64,000 nucleotides of DNA from NCBI GenBank assembly GCA_965206615.1, contig CBDBKI010000005.1, forward strand, positions 2,418,001 to 2,482,000, in the 5' to 3' direction. Source of the stretch: VXNE01 sp965206615. GTDB taxonomy: Bacteria; Pseudomonadota; Gammaproteobacteria; Pseudomonadales; Azotimanducaceae. Position numbers and translations under genes: made by a program. Positions 16,640-25,547 of this stretch are shown piece after piece. A model generated the notes under the pieces. It ran no database searches, had not been told where the DNA came from, and saw only the letters and a program-made list of their open reading frames with translations. The stretch's first letter is position 1; each line of letters starts with the position of its first letter.

Positions 16640-18255
16640 GGGGTCGTCGCTTCTTCGCAGGCGCCGGCGGACCCCGGCTCGGCCCGGCCGGCGCCGGCAA
16701 CGGGCGCCGCGCCGCTCCGGTCGGCAATCCGTATCTCGCGCAGCATGGGGTCGACATTGCGGCCCACCCGGACGCCCGCGAGCTTGTCCGCGTCGTAGAT
16801 GACCAGGTCGTCGATCTGGAGATACACGACGGTCAGCGCGTCCTTCACTATCACGTTGAAGTACGCGCGGTAGTTCCGTTCGCGGAGTTCCTCGTCCAGG
16901 CTCGTGAGGGCTTCCGCGGCCAGTCGCTCGAGTCGCGGGTCCTCGTAGGCGAAGGGGTTGAAGGCGGCCCCGACGGACCAGATCGCCGGATGGCGGCTGT
17001 CGGGATCGAAGTTCGGATAGCCGATCGCGTTCACCGGGTACTCGCGGGAGCGGGCGATCGCGGCGATGCTGGCCCCGTCGATGACCTTGATGCGCATGTC
17101 GATGCCGACGCGCTGCAGGTAGGCCTGCAGCGCCTCGTACGCTGCCGTACTGCCGGGTGATACGGGTATGGCGAAGGTGAACGTCTCGACGCCCGCTTCG
17201 TCCAGCAGGGCACGGGCGCGCTCGGGATCGTAGGAGAAGAACCCTTCGAGTTCCGGATTGTGTCCGAGGTTGCCGGCGGCCATGGGCTGCGAGGTGGGCC
17301 GTGCGTATCCGAAGAACACGGTGTCGGCGATGGCCTGGCGGTCCACGGCAAAACCGAGGGCCTGCCGGACCCTCGGGTCGCCCAGCTCCGGGACCAGTTC
17401 GCCGGCGCGGTCGAGGATCGTGATCCCGAACCAGCGGTTCGAGGCGGAAGTGACGGCGAATCCCGCCTCCCGCGCCGGTGCGGCCTCCGCCGGCGTGACG
17501 AGGGCCATGTCGATCTGGCCGGAGATCATGGCGTTCAGGCGTGCGCGGATGTTGATGAGCAGATGGATGTCGAGCGGCGGCGCGTCGTCGAAGCCGGGCA
17601 GGAAGTAGTCCGGATTTGGCACGAAGCGCTGCACTTCGCCGTGCGTCGAGCGGTCGCGGTCGTAGATCCAGGGACCCGTGCCCACGGGGTTGAGGTCGAG
17701 GTCCGGGTTGTCGAACGCCGCGGGACTCACCATCAGCCCGGGCGAGTGGCTCAGGTTGTAGAGCAGCGTGGGGTCGGGATAGTGCAGGCGCACCCGCAAC
17801 GTGTAGTCGTCCACGACCTCTGCCGCGTCAATGGACGCGACGGTGTTGATCCGCGGCCCCTCGAGCCGGAACAGGCGGTCGATGTTGGCCTTGGCCGCAT
17901 GGGCGTCGAACGGCTCGCCATCGATGAAACGGACGCCCCGGTGCAGCAAGAAGTCGATGGTCCGGTCGTCCCGCCATGTCCAGGAGGCCGCGAGACCGGG
18001 ATGGGGCTTGAGCAGGTCCGCGATGTTGGTATGCGTCAGGCCGTCGTACACCAGCGTGAGGTAGGTGTAGTACTGCGGCCCGGTATCCGCCAGGTGCGGG
18101 TCGAAAGTCACCAGCGAGGTGCCGGTCCCGAAGCGGACGGTCTGCGTCGCGGTGTCCGCGAGCGGTCCGGACCCGGGCGTCGCATCGTCGCCCGGCGCGC
18201 AGCCCGGCATCGACAGGGCCGCGAGGAGCCAGACGGAAACCCGGCGGGAGAGCAC
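16633..18255 (-). CDS. solute-binding lipoprotein, SBP family 5 (copy 1)
   Basis: A 540-residue periplasmic binding lipoprotein for the adjacent importer. The start is GTG 18255; it precedes a compact signal with lipobox LSMPGC, and no closer start fits. Family 5 marks include FDPHLADTG, LVYDGLT, FDAHAAKANIDRLF, NPVGTGPWIYD, VRQALGFAVDRQAIADTVFFGYARPTSQPM and YPNFDPDSRHPAIW. It lies 8 bp after sulfatase 1 and overlaps dppB. Two paralogs lie at 19817 and 25544, with the same conserved blocks but varied loops. One importer core with several binding proteins suggests a family of related ligands. The ligand is unknown; glutathione-, opine- or sulfated-peptide-like compounds are possible. Confidence 0.9.
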   Translation of the reverse strand: MLSRRVSVWLLAALSMPGCAPGDDATPGSGPLADTATQTVRFGTGTSLVTFDPHLADTGPQYYTYLTLVYDGLTHTNIADLLKPHPGLAASWTWRDDRTIDFLLHRGVRFIDGEPFDAHAAKANIDRLFRLEGPRINTVASIDAAEVVDDYTLRVRLHYPDPTLLYNLSHSPGLMVSPAAFDNPDLDLNPVGTGPWIYDRDRSTHGEVQRFVPNPDYFLPGFDDAPPLDIHLLINIRARLNAMISGQIDMALVTPAEAAPAREAGFAVTSASNRWFGITILDRAGELVPELGDPRVRQALGFAVDRQAIADTVFFGYARPTSQPMAAGNLGHNPELEGFFSYDPERARALLDEAGVETFTFAIPVSPGSTAAYEALQAYLQRVGIDMRIKVIDGASIAAIARSREYPVNAIGYPNFDPDSRHPAIWSVGAAFNPFAYEDPRLERLAAEALTSLDEELRERNYRAYFNVIVKDALTVVYLQIDDLVIYDADKLAGVRVGRNVDPMLREIRIADRSGAAPVAGAGRAEPGSAGACEEATTPC

Positions 18256-18263
18256 GCCGCCCG

Positions 18264-19820
18264 CTACCAGATCAACTGCACGGTCTCGCCGTGGACCTCG
18301 GCGATCGTCGACAGCAGGGCCGGGCGGATCGGTGGGTCTGTCGGCAGGGTGGCGCCCCACTCGGCGTGCCGCGCAGCGAGCTCTTCCACCACGTCGGGAT
18401 GCTGGTCGGCGAGGTTGACGGTCTCTCCCGGGTCCGCGTCGAGGTCGTACAGCATCGTCAGGTGCCCGAGGGGCGCGTCGGTCGACCAGCCGCCGGCGGG
18501 TGCGTCGAGACGCCCCGTTGCGTTCAGGTCCCCGGCGGTCAGGCCGGTCCGCGTGTAGCGGATGAGCTTCCAGCGCGCGTCGCGAATGGCGATGTTGGGG
18601 CCGGCGCGCCAGTAGAGGTGTTCGTGGGGCCGGCCGTCGCGTTCGCCCCGGAGATAGGGCGACAGGTCCATGCTGTCCTCCGTGGTGACCGGGCTGCCGG
18701 CGGCGCCGGTGAAGGTCGCGAGCAGGTCGAGCGCGGTCACCGGTTCCTCGTAGACCTGCCCGGCCGGCAGTCCCGCGGGCCAGCTCAGGATGAAGGGAAC
18801 GCGTATGCCGCCCTCGTGGTAGTAGCGCTTGAACCCCGCGTGCGGGGCGTTGGAACAGCCGCCGTCGACGTAGCTCGCGCAGCCGTTGTCCGAGAGGAAG
18901 GCGATCAGCGTGTTCTCGTACTGGCCGGTGTCGCGCAGCGCGGCGACCACGCGGGCCACGCTTTCGTCGAGGGAGCCCACCATGGCCGCGTACACCCGCG
19001 TCTTGGGATCCTCGATGTGGCGATAGGGCTCGAGATACCGGTCCGTCGCCTGGAACGGCGCATGCGGCGTCGCGTGACTGAGAAACAGGAAGAACGGGTC
19101 GTCGCGGTGGCGTTCGATGAAGGCGACCGCCTCGTCGGTGAACGCGTCCGTCAGGTACTGCTCCACCTCGACCCGCTCGAAACCGCGGTACAGGGCAAAG
19201 TCGTCGGAGCGCTCCGTCAAGGGGGCGCCGACGGTCTCGGTGCCGGGCGTGCGCGAGTCGATGAAGATGTTGCTCCCGGCCGGGTAGCCGAAGTACTCGT
19301 CGAAACCGCGGCTCATCGGGTGGTGTTCGCGCCGGTAGCCGAGATGCCACTTGCCGACGATGCCCGTGGCATAGCCGAGGGACTTCAGCGCCTCGGCCAC
19401 GGTGGTTTCCGCCGTGCTCATGCCGTACTCCTGGTCGTCCCCCCCGGTGGGGTTGAACTCCCAGCCATGACGCGCCTGGTAGCGGCCGGTGAGGATCCCG
19501 GCCCGCGACGGACTGCACGTGGGATGGGTGACGTATCCGTCGGTCGCGCGCACGCCCGTGGCGGCGAGGGCGTCGATGTTCGGGGTGGAGATGACCTCGC
19601 CGCCATAAACGCCGACGTCGCCGATGCCGAGGTCGTCGGCGAAGATCAGCACGATGTTGGGGGCACCCTCCGCCGCCGCGGCGGCCGCAGGTCCGGAGGC
19701 GGCCGGTTCGGCGGCGTCATTGGTCGCGGTCGGTGGTTCGGAGCAGCCGGCAAGGAAGAGCGCCGCCGTCCCCAACAGGCAACGCCAAGACCTGCGCGAA
19801 CTGGTGTGGAGCGCGTTCAT
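18264..19820 (-). CDS. formylglycine-dependent sulfatase lipoprotein (1)
   Basis: A 518-residue type I sulfatase that hydrolyses a sulfate ester in the periplasm or at the outer membrane. Signal peptide with lipobox LAGC (Cys 26), a low-complexity Ala-rich linker, then FADDLG (metal Asp about 62-63). The activation motif CSPSR has Cys 102 as the formylglycine precursor, followed by GILTGRYQARHGWEFNP. GKWHLGY, SHATPHAPF and FLSDNGC supply the remaining metal and sulfate ligands. ATG 19820 overlaps the upstream binding-protein stop by 4 bp. The interleaving of sulfatase and binding-protein genes implies uptake of the desulfated product. Substrate unknown. Confidence 0.92.
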   Translation of the reverse strand: MNALHTSSRRSWRCLLGTAALFLAGCSEPPTATNDAAEPAASGPAAAAAAEGAPNIVLIFADDLGIGDVGVYGGEVISTPNIDALAATGVRATDGYVTHPTCSPSRAGILTGRYQARHGWEFNPTGGDDQEYGMSTAETTVAEALKSLGYATGIVGKWHLGYRREHHPMSRGFDEYFGYPAGSNIFIDSRTPGTETVGAPLTERSDDFALYRGFERVEVEQYLTDAFTDEAVAFIERHRDDPFFLFLSHATPHAPFQATDRYLEPYRHIEDPKTRVYAAMVGSLDESVARVVAALRDTGQYENTLIAFLSDNGCASYVDGGCSNAPHAGFKRYYHEGGIRVPFILSWPAGLPAGQVYEEPVTALDLLATFTGAAGSPVTTEDSMDLSPYLRGERDGRPHEHLYWRAGPNIAIRDARWKLIRYTRTGLTAGDLNATGRLDAPAGGWSTDAPLGHLTMLYDLDADPGETVNLADQHPDVVEELAARHAEWGATLPTDPPIRPALLSTIAEVHGETVQLIW

Positions 19821-21529
19821 GGCGGGGGCCCTGGGGATTCGAGGTCGTTCGAGTCTAGCAGTCCGGCGGACTCAAGTCTGCGCAGGGACGCGTCCGCGGC
19901 GGCCGGTCCGACGCCGGTGGAGCGGGCTAACGCCCTGGCGGCGGGTTTGACCCGTATCTCGCGCAGCAGGGGGTCGATGTAACGGCCGATCCGGACGCCA
20001 GTGAGCTTGTCCGCGTCATAGATCACCAGGTCGTCGATCTGGAGGTACACCAGCGTGAGCACGTCCTTCACGACGACGTTGAAGTACTCGCGGTAGTTCC
20101 GCGCGCGCAGGTCCTCGTCCAGGCTGCGGATGGCTTCCGCGGCCAGCCGCTCGAGCCGCGGGTCCTCGTAGCCGAACGGGTTGAAGCCGGCGGTGACCGA
20201 CCAGATGGCCGGATGGCGGCTGTCCGGATCGAAGTTCGGATAGCCGATGGTGTTCACGGGGTAGTCGCGGCTGCGGGCGAGCGCGGCGACGCTCCCGGGC
20301 TCGATGACCCTGATGCGCATGTCGATGCCGACGCGCCGGAGGTAGGCCTGCACGGTCTCGTACTGGGGGATGCTGCCGGCCGTCACGGGCACCGTGAACG
20401 TGAACGTGTCGATGCCCGCTTCGTCGAGCAGGGCCCGGGCACGGGCGGGATCGTAGGAGAAGAACGCCTCGAGTTCCGGGTCGTGCCCCAGGTTGCCGGG
20501 TGCCATCGGCTGCGAAGTGGGCCGCGCGTACCCGAAGTACACGGCGTCGGCGATGGCCTGGCGGTCCACGGCGAAGCCGAGGGCCTGCCGGACCCTTGCG
20601 TCGCCCATCTCGGGCACCAGGTCGCCCGCGCGGTCCAGGATCGTCATCCCGAACCAGCGGTTTGCCCGGGAAGTGACGGCGAATCCTTGGTCCCGCGCCG
20701 GTTCGGCCTCCGTCGGTCCGACGATCGCCAGATCGATCTGGCCGGAGATCAGCGCGTTCAGGCGTGCGCGGTTGTTGACGAGCTCGTGGACGGCGATGGC
20801 CGGCGCGTCGGAGAAGGCGGGATCCCAGTAATCCGGGTTCGGTACGAAGTGCAGGACCTCGCCGAGGGTCGAACGGGCACGGTCATACAGCCAGGGGCCC
20901 GTACCCACCGGGTTGAGGTCGAGATCCGGGTTGTCGAACGCGGCGGGGCTCACCATCAGGCCCGGCGACAGGCCGAGGTTGTACAGCAGCGTCGGGTCCG
21001 GATAGTGCAGGTGCAGCCGGAGCGTGTACTCGTCCAGGACTTCCGCGGCGTACATGGACGCGACGGTGTTGATCCGAGGTCCCTTGAGCTCCATCAGGCG
21101 ATCGATGTTCGCCTTGGCGGCGTGGGCGTCGAACCGCTCGCCGTCGATGAAGCGGACGCCCCGGCGCAACGTGAGGTCGATGGTGTTGTCGTTGGGCCAC
21201 GTCCAGGACGTCGCGAGGCCCGGATCCGGCTCGAAGGGGCTCTCGATGTCGAGGCCCGTCAGGCCGTCGTACACGAGCGTGAGGTAGGTGGAGAACTGCG
21301 GCCCCGTGTCGGCCAGGTGCGGGTCGAAGGTCACCATCGAATTCGAGGTCCCGAAACGCAGGGTCTGCGCGGTCGTCACGACGGGAAGTCCCGACCTGGC
21401 CACCTGGTCGTCGTCCGAGCAGGCGGGGAGCCACAGGCATGCGAGCAGGAGTAGGGGACGGGCTTGTCCCGTCCCGTGCCGAACTACCCACGATACCCGG
21501 CGGCGGGCGACGACGAGCGTCGCCCCCAC
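19817..21529 (-). CDS. solute-binding lipoprotein, SBP family 5 (copy 2), N-terminus inside a REP element
   Basis: A family 5 binding protein, paralog of 16633-18255. Shared blocks are FDPHLADTGPQF, LVYDGLTG, FDAHAAKANIDRL, NPVGTGPW, VDRQAIADAVYFGYARPTSQPM and YPNFDPDSRHPAIW. The signal core and lipobox (LLLLACLWLPAC) are preceded directly by a REP/BIME-like element at 21451-21529. No normal start lies between the element and the signal. The possible starts are GTG 21529, the outer end of the element where GTAG reads GTGG, or ATG 21568 beyond it. I chose 21529, giving 570 residues with a long positively charged n-region. It has a C-terminal extension after VKPAARAL that copy 1 lacks. Its stop overlaps sulfatase 1. 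Confidence 0.85.
   Translation of the reverse strand: MGATLVVARRRVSWVVRHGTGQARPLLLLACLWLPACSDDDQVARSGLPVVTTAQTLRFGTSNSMVTFDPHLADTGPQFSTYLTLVYDGLTGLDIESPFEPDPGLATSWTWPNDNTIDLTLRRGVRFIDGERFDAHAAKANIDRLMELKGPRINTVASMYAAEVLDEYTLRLHLHYPDPTLLYNLGLSPGLMVSPAAFDNPDLDLNPVGTGPWLYDRARSTLGEVLHFVPNPDYWDPAFSDAPAIAVHELVNNRARLNALISGQIDLAIVGPTEAEPARDQGFAVTSRANRWFGMTILDRAGDLVPEMGDARVRQALGFAVDRQAIADAVYFGYARPTSQPMAPGNLGHDPELEAFFSYDPARARALLDEAGIDTFTFTVPVTAGSIPQYETVQAYLRRVGIDMRIRVIEPGSVAALARSRDYPVNTIGYPNFDPDSRHPAIWSVTAGFNPFGYEDPRLERLAAEAIRSLDEDLRARNYREYFNVVVKDVLTLVYLQIDDLVIYDADKLTGVRIGRYIDPLLREIRVKPAARALARSTGVGPAAADASLRRLESAGLLDSNDLESPGPPP
21451..21529. repeat. REP/BIME-like element 2 (79 bp)
   Basis: The left arm is identical to the consensus (GTAG, GGGACGGG stem, loop CTTGT). 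The right arm has a GGGCGACG stem, loop CTCGT, and an end changed from GTAG to GTGG, which creates a possible GTG start for the binding-protein gene. Downstream flank TCTGTTCCGTGC through TTCGGCACCGATCG is shared with element 3. Confidence 0.85.
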
Positions 21530-21583
21530 AGGTCTGTTCCGTGCAGCACAGGAAGTGGCGTTCGGCACCGATCGTCGTATCTG

Positions 21584-23140
21584 CTAGTAGATCAACTGCA
21601 CGACCTCGCCGTCGACCTCGGCGAGGGTCGACCCCAAGGCGGGCAGGATTGCCGGGTCCGTGGGCAGGGTGTCGACCCACGCCGCGTGCTGCGCCGAGAG
21701 CCGTTCGACCACGTCGGGATGTCGGCTGGCCAGGTTGACGGTCTCTTCCGGGTTCGCGTCGAGGTCGTAGAGCATCGTCACGTGCCCGAGCGGCGCGTCG
21801 GCCGACCAGCCGTCGGCCGGCGGCGTGAGGCGCCCGGCCTCGCCGAGGTCTTCGGCCGTCAAGTCCGTCCGCCGGTAGCGGATGAGCTTCCAGCGCTCGT
21901 CACGGATGGCCGCGGTCGGGCCGGCGCGCCAGTACAGGTGGTCGCGGGGCCGCCCGTCGCGTTCTCCCCGGAGATACGGCAACAGGTCGACGCTGTCCTC
22001 CGTGGTCACGGCGTTTCCGGCGGCGCCCGTGAACGTCGCCAGCAGGTCGAGCGAGATCACCGGCTCCCCGTAGACCTGGCCGGCCGGGAGCCCGGCCGGC
22101 CAGCTCAGGATGAACGGAATCCGCACTCCACCCTCGTGGTGGTACCGCTTGAAGCCTGCGTGCGGGGCGTTGGAGCAGGCCTGGCCGATGTAAGCCGCGC
22201 AGCCGTTGTCCGACAGGAAGGCGATCAGGGTATTGTCGTACTGGCCGATCTCCCGGAGCGTGGCCACGACACGGGCGACGCTCTCGTCGAGGGACCCCAC
22301 CATCGCCGCGTAGACGCGCGTGGCCGGATCCTCGATATGCCGATACGGCTCGAGATAGCGCTCCGTCGCCTGCAGCGGCGTGTGCGGGGTGGTGTGGCTG
22401 AGGTAGAGGAAGAACGGCTCCTCGCGGTGGCGGTCGATAAAGGCGACCGCCTCGTCGGTGAACGCGTCGGTCAGGTATTCCTCCACCTCGACGGTTTCGA
22501 AGCCGCGCGACACCCCGTAGCGCTCCGGCCGCTCCGTCAACGGTCGACCGACGGTCTCCGTGCCCGGCGTGCGCGAGTCGATGAAGATGCTGCCCCCGGC
22601 CAGGACGCCGAAGTACTCGTCGAAACCGCGGCTCATCGGGTGGTGCTCGCGCTCGTGGCCGAGGTGCCACTTGCCCACCATGCCGGTGGCGTAGCCGAGC
22701 GCCTTGAGTTCGTTGGCGAAGGTGCTCTCGTCCGTGCTCAGGCCGGCGGTGAGGTCGCGTCCGTCCGGGTTGAACTCCCAGCCGTGGCGCGCCTGGTAGC
22801 GCCCGGTCAGCAAGCCGGCGCGGGACGGGCTGCACACGGGGTGCGAAACGTATCCTTCGGTCGCCCGCACCCCCGCGGCCGCCAGAGCGTCGATGTTCGG
22901 CGTCGAGAACACTTCTCCGCCGTAGACGCCGACGTCGCCGATGCCGAGATCGTCGGCGACGATCAGCACGATGTTGGGCGCGCGTTCGGCGGAAGCGGGC
23001 GCCGCGGAGCCATCCGCCGGCTTGGCGGAGGTTGGGGCCGGATCGCCACAACCGGCGAGCAACAGCGCCGGCAGCGCCGCGACAGCCATGCGGCGCGCGA
23101 AACGGCGGGCCGATACGATGGGTGTGCGAGGTGGCTGCAT
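21584..23140 (-). CDS. formylglycine-dependent sulfatase lipoprotein (2)
   Basis: A 518-residue type I sulfatase. Lipobox LLAGC (Cys 31), metal-site VADDLG, activation motif CSPSR with Cys 103, GKWHLGH, SHTTPHTPL and FLSDNGC are all intact, so it is probably active once matured by a formylglycine-generating enzyme (not in this window). It is very close to sulfatase 3 along its whole length and to its upstream flank, and more distant from sulfatase 1. That marks copies 2 and 3 as a tandem duplication. The start ATG 23140 opens MQPPRTPIVSARR, identical in copy 3. It is divergently transcribed from the SnoaL-like gene 75 bp away. Confidence 0.92.
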   Translation of the reverse strand: MQPPRTPIVSARRFARRMAVAALPALLLAGCGDPAPTSAKPADGSAAPASAERAPNIVLIVADDLGIGDVGVYGGEVFSTPNIDALAAAGVRATEGYVSHPVCSPSRAGLLTGRYQARHGWEFNPDGRDLTAGLSTDESTFANELKALGYATGMVGKWHLGHEREHHPMSRGFDEYFGVLAGGSIFIDSRTPGTETVGRPLTERPERYGVSRGFETVEVEEYLTDAFTDEAVAFIDRHREEPFFLYLSHTTPHTPLQATERYLEPYRHIEDPATRVYAAMVGSLDESVARVVATLREIGQYDNTLIAFLSDNGCAAYIGQACSNAPHAGFKRYHHEGGVRIPFILSWPAGLPAGQVYGEPVISLDLLATFTGAAGNAVTTEDSVDLLPYLRGERDGRPRDHLYWRAGPTAAIRDERWKLIRYRRTDLTAEDLGEAGRLTPPADGWSADAPLGHVTMLYDLDANPEETVNLASRHPDVVERLSAQHAAWVDTLPTDPAILPALGSTLAEVDGEVVQLIY

Positions 23141-23214
23141 GGCTCGATGATCCCACGGAATCGACGGCGGTCCAGCGTATCATGCGGGCCGTTTGCCAAC
23201 AGCGGGAGCGCGCT

Positions 23215-23646
23215 ATGTCCGAGATCCACGACCACGCCGACGAGCACAGCGACGACATCGTGGCGGCCCCGGGCCCGGAGCGCGAGGCCCTCGCGGCGCT
23301 CATCGGTTACATGGATGCCTGGAACCGGCGCGACATCGACGGCATGAACGCCGCCTTCCACTTCCCGCACGTACGCGTCGCGAGCGGGCGCATCCACCTG
23401 CTGGAGTCGCCGCTGTCGCGTGCCCCGGACTTCTTCGAGAAGTTCATCGCGGCGACGGGCTGGGACTACAGCCTGTGGGACTACCGGCGCGCCGTGCAGA
23501 GCACCGACGACAAGGTGCACTTCGCGGTGCAGTTCACGCGCTATCGCGCCGACGGCAGCGTGATCGGCGTCTATCCCTCGATGTGGATCGTCGCGGAGAT
23601 CGACGGTCGTTGGGGGGTACAGGCGCGCTCGAGTTTCGCTCCGTAG
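23215..23646 (+). CDS. SnoaL/NTF2-like small protein
   Basis: A 143-residue protein of the cone-shaped NTF2/SnoaL type. ALIGYMDAWNRRDIDGMNAAFHFPHVRV is split here as ALIGYMDAWNRRD plus MNAAFHFPHVRV, the usual helix and strand start of the fold, and the C-terminus (GVYPSMWIVAEIDG, WGVQARSSFAP) is typical. ATG 23215 has GGGAG about 7 bp upstream. The TAG stop (23644-23646) lies inside the GTAG end of a REP-like element. It is divergent from sulfatase 2. A truncated copy lies in the same position beside sulfatase 3. Many relatives are enzymes or ligand binders, so no specific function is assigned. Confidence 0.82.
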   Translation: MSEIHDHADEHSDDIVAAPGPEREALAALIGYMDAWNRRDIDGMNAAFHFPHVRVASGRIHLLESPLSRAPDFFEKFIAATGWDYSLWDYRRAVQSTDDKVHFAVQFTRYRADGSVIGVYPSMWIVAEIDGRWGVQARSSFAP

Positions 23647-23720
23647 GGGACGGGCTTGTCCCGTCCCGCGCCGGGTTCGTGCACGGTCGCGAGACGGGCG
23701 ACCGCAAGGGTCGCCCCTAC
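23643..23720. repeat. REP/BIME-like element 3 (78 bp)
   Basis: The left arm matches consensus. The right arm has stem GGGCGACC and loop CTTGC. It lies between the convergent SnoaL-like and sulfatase 3 genes, and its GTAG supplies the SnoaL-like stop codon. It forms the internal boundary of the tandem sulfatase duplication. Confidence 0.87.
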
Positions 23721-23768
23721 GGGTCTGTTCCGTGCGGCAGGGGCGTTCGGCACCGATCGGGGTACCTG

Positions 23769-25325
23769 CTAGAAGATCAGCTGCACCGTCTCGCCGTCGA
23801 CCTCGACGAGCGTCGACCGCACGGCGGGCAGGATCGGCGGCTCGGTGGGCAGCGTGCCGACCCATTCGGCGTGGCGCGCGGTGAGCCGTTCGACCACGTC
23901 GGGGTGTTCGCTCGCCAGGTTGACGGTCTCGCCCGGGTCCGCGTCCAGGTCGTACAGCATCGTGAGGTGCCCGAGCGGCGCGTCGGTCGGCCAGCCGTCG
24001 GCCGGCGGGGTGAGGCGCCCGGTCTCGTCGAGGTCCTCCGACGTGAAGTCCGTGTGCCGGTAGCGGACGAGTTTCCAGCGCTCGTCGCGGATCGCCGCGT
24101 TGGGGCCCGAGCGCCAGTACAGATGGTCGTGGGGCCGGCCGTCGCGCTCGCCGCGGAGATAGGGCAGCAGGTCGACGCTGTCCTCCGTGGTCACGGCGCC
24201 GCCGGCGACGCCCGTGAACGTCGCCAGCAGGTCGAGCGAGATCAGCGGCTCTCCGTAGACCTGGCCGGCGGGCAGTCCGTCGGGCCAGCTCAGGATGAAG
24301 GGGATCCGCACGCCGCCCTCGTGGTGGTAGCGCTTGAAGCCCGCGTGCGGGGCGTTGGAGCAGGCCTGGCCGATGTAGCCCGCGCAGCCGTTGTCCGACA
24401 GGAAGGCGATCAGGGTGTTGTCGTACTGGCCGATCTCCCGGAGCTTGGCGACGACGCGGGCAACGCTCTCGTCGAGGGAACCCACCATGGCCGCGTAGAT
24501 GCGGGTCGCGGGGTCCTCGATGTGCCGGTAGGGCTCGAGGTAGCGCGCCGTCGCCTGCAGGGGCGTGTGCGGCGTCGTGTGGCTGAGGTAGAGGAAGAAC
24601 GGCTCGTCGCGGTGCCGGTCGATAAAGGCGACCGCCTCGTCGGTGAAGGCGTCGGTCAGGTATTCCTCCACCTCGACCATTTCGAAGCCGCGATACACCC
24701 CGGAGCGTTCGGGCCGTTCCGTCAACGGGGGGCCGACGCTCTCCGTGCCCGGCGTGCGCGAGTCGATGAAGATGCTGCCCCCGGCCAGGACGCCGAAGTA
24801 CTCGTCGAAACCGCGGCTCATCGGGTGGTGCTCCCGCTCATAGCCGAGGTGCCACTTGCCGACCATGCCGGTCGCGTAGCCGAGCGCCTTGAGTTCGTCG
24901 GCGAAGGTGCTCTCATCCGTGCTCAACCCCGCGGTGAGGTCCCGTCCGGCCGGGTTGAACTCCCAGCCGTGGCGCGCCTGGTAGCGCCCGGTCAGCATGC
25001 CGGCGCGGGACGGGCTGCACACGGGGTGCGAAACGTATCCCTCGCTCGCCCGCACCCCCGCTGCCGCGAGAGCGTCGATGTTCGGCGTCGAGATCACTTC
25101 TCCGCCGTAGACGCCCACGTCCCCGATGCCGAGGTCGTCGGCGAAGATCAGTACGATGTTGGGCGCGCGCTCGGCGGGAGCGGGCGCCGCGGAGCCATCC
25201 GCCGGCTCGGCGGGGGTTGGGGCCGGTTCGTCACACCCGGCGAGCAGCAGCACCGGCAGCGCTGCGGCAGCAATGCGCCGCGCGAAACGGCGTGCCGATA
25301 CGATCGGTGTGCGAGGTGGCTGCAT
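23769..25325 (-). CDS. formylglycine-dependent sulfatase lipoprotein (3)
   Basis: A 518-residue near-duplicate of sulfatase 2. Catalytic features are intact: lipobox LLAGC (Cys 31), FADDLG, CSPSR with Cys 103, GKWHLGY, SHTTPHTPL and FLSDNGC. The frame is open to 25400, but ATG 25325 is chosen because it aligns with the start of copy 2 (MQPPRTPIVSARR) and because the longer version would read through the promoter region shared with the divergent SnoaL-like remnant. Differences from copy 2 are scattered substitutions (for example FEMVEVEE for FETVEVEE), not concentrated in the active site, so a shared substrate or dosage role is more likely than new chemistry. Confidence 0.92.
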   Translation of the reverse strand: MQPPRTPIVSARRFARRIAAAALPVLLLAGCDEPAPTPAEPADGSAAPAPAERAPNIVLIFADDLGIGDVGVYGGEVISTPNIDALAAAGVRASEGYVSHPVCSPSRAGMLTGRYQARHGWEFNPAGRDLTAGLSTDESTFADELKALGYATGMVGKWHLGYEREHHPMSRGFDEYFGVLAGGSIFIDSRTPGTESVGPPLTERPERSGVYRGFEMVEVEEYLTDAFTDEAVAFIDRHRDEPFFLYLSHTTPHTPLQATARYLEPYRHIEDPATRIYAAMVGSLDESVARVVAKLREIGQYDNTLIAFLSDNGCAGYIGQACSNAPHAGFKRYHHEGGVRIPFILSWPDGLPAGQVYGEPLISLDLLATFTGVAGGAVTTEDSVDLLPYLRGERDGRPHDHLYWRSGPNAAIRDERWKLVRYRHTDFTSEDLDETGRLTPPADGWPTDAPLGHLTMLYDLDADPGETVNLASEHPDVVERLTARHAEWVGTLPTEPPILPAVRSTLVEVDGETVQLIF

Positions 25326-25398
25326 GGCTGGACGGTCCACGGAATCAATGTCCGTCCAGCGTAACATGCGGGCCGTTTGCCGAAACCGGGAACGCGCC

Positions 25399-25485
25399 AT
25401 GTCCGAGATCCACGATCACGCCGACGAGCACAGCGACGACATCGTGGCGGCTCCGGGGCCGGAGCGCGAAGCCCTCGGGGCACTC
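25399..25485 (+). pseudogene. truncated SnoaL-like gene (5' 29 codons only)
   Basis: Starts MSEIHDHADEHSDDIVAAPG exactly as the intact gene at 23215, then breaks after ALGAL and jumps into sequence matching the left arm and interior of a REP-like element. Upstream sequence is also duplicated. A deletion of roughly 350 bp between codon 29 and the REP left arm explains the structure. Confidence 0.82.
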
Positions 25486-25522
25486 AACGTCCCGTCTCGA
25501 AATGCGTGCACGGTGCCGAGAC

Positions 25523-25547
25523 GGGCGACCACGAGGGTCGCGCCTAC
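25523..25547. repeat. REP-like half element 4 (right arm)
   Basis: The right arm only: on the minus strand GTAG, stem CGCGACC/GGTCGC with one mismatch, loop CTCGT. A relic of the left arm (CGTCCCGTCTCG) remains at about 25488. The GTAG provides the TAG stop codon of the binding-protein gene 25544-27151. Confidence 0.72.

Noticed and set aside
21451..21529. Insertion sequence or MITE
   Set aside because: No transposase, no target duplication, and the ends are GTAG plus hairpin rather than ordinary terminal inverted repeats.
25326..25400. N-terminal extension of sulfatase 3
   Set aside because: The matching region of sulfatase 2 is non-coding, and the start at 25325 aligns with that paralog and its signal peptide.
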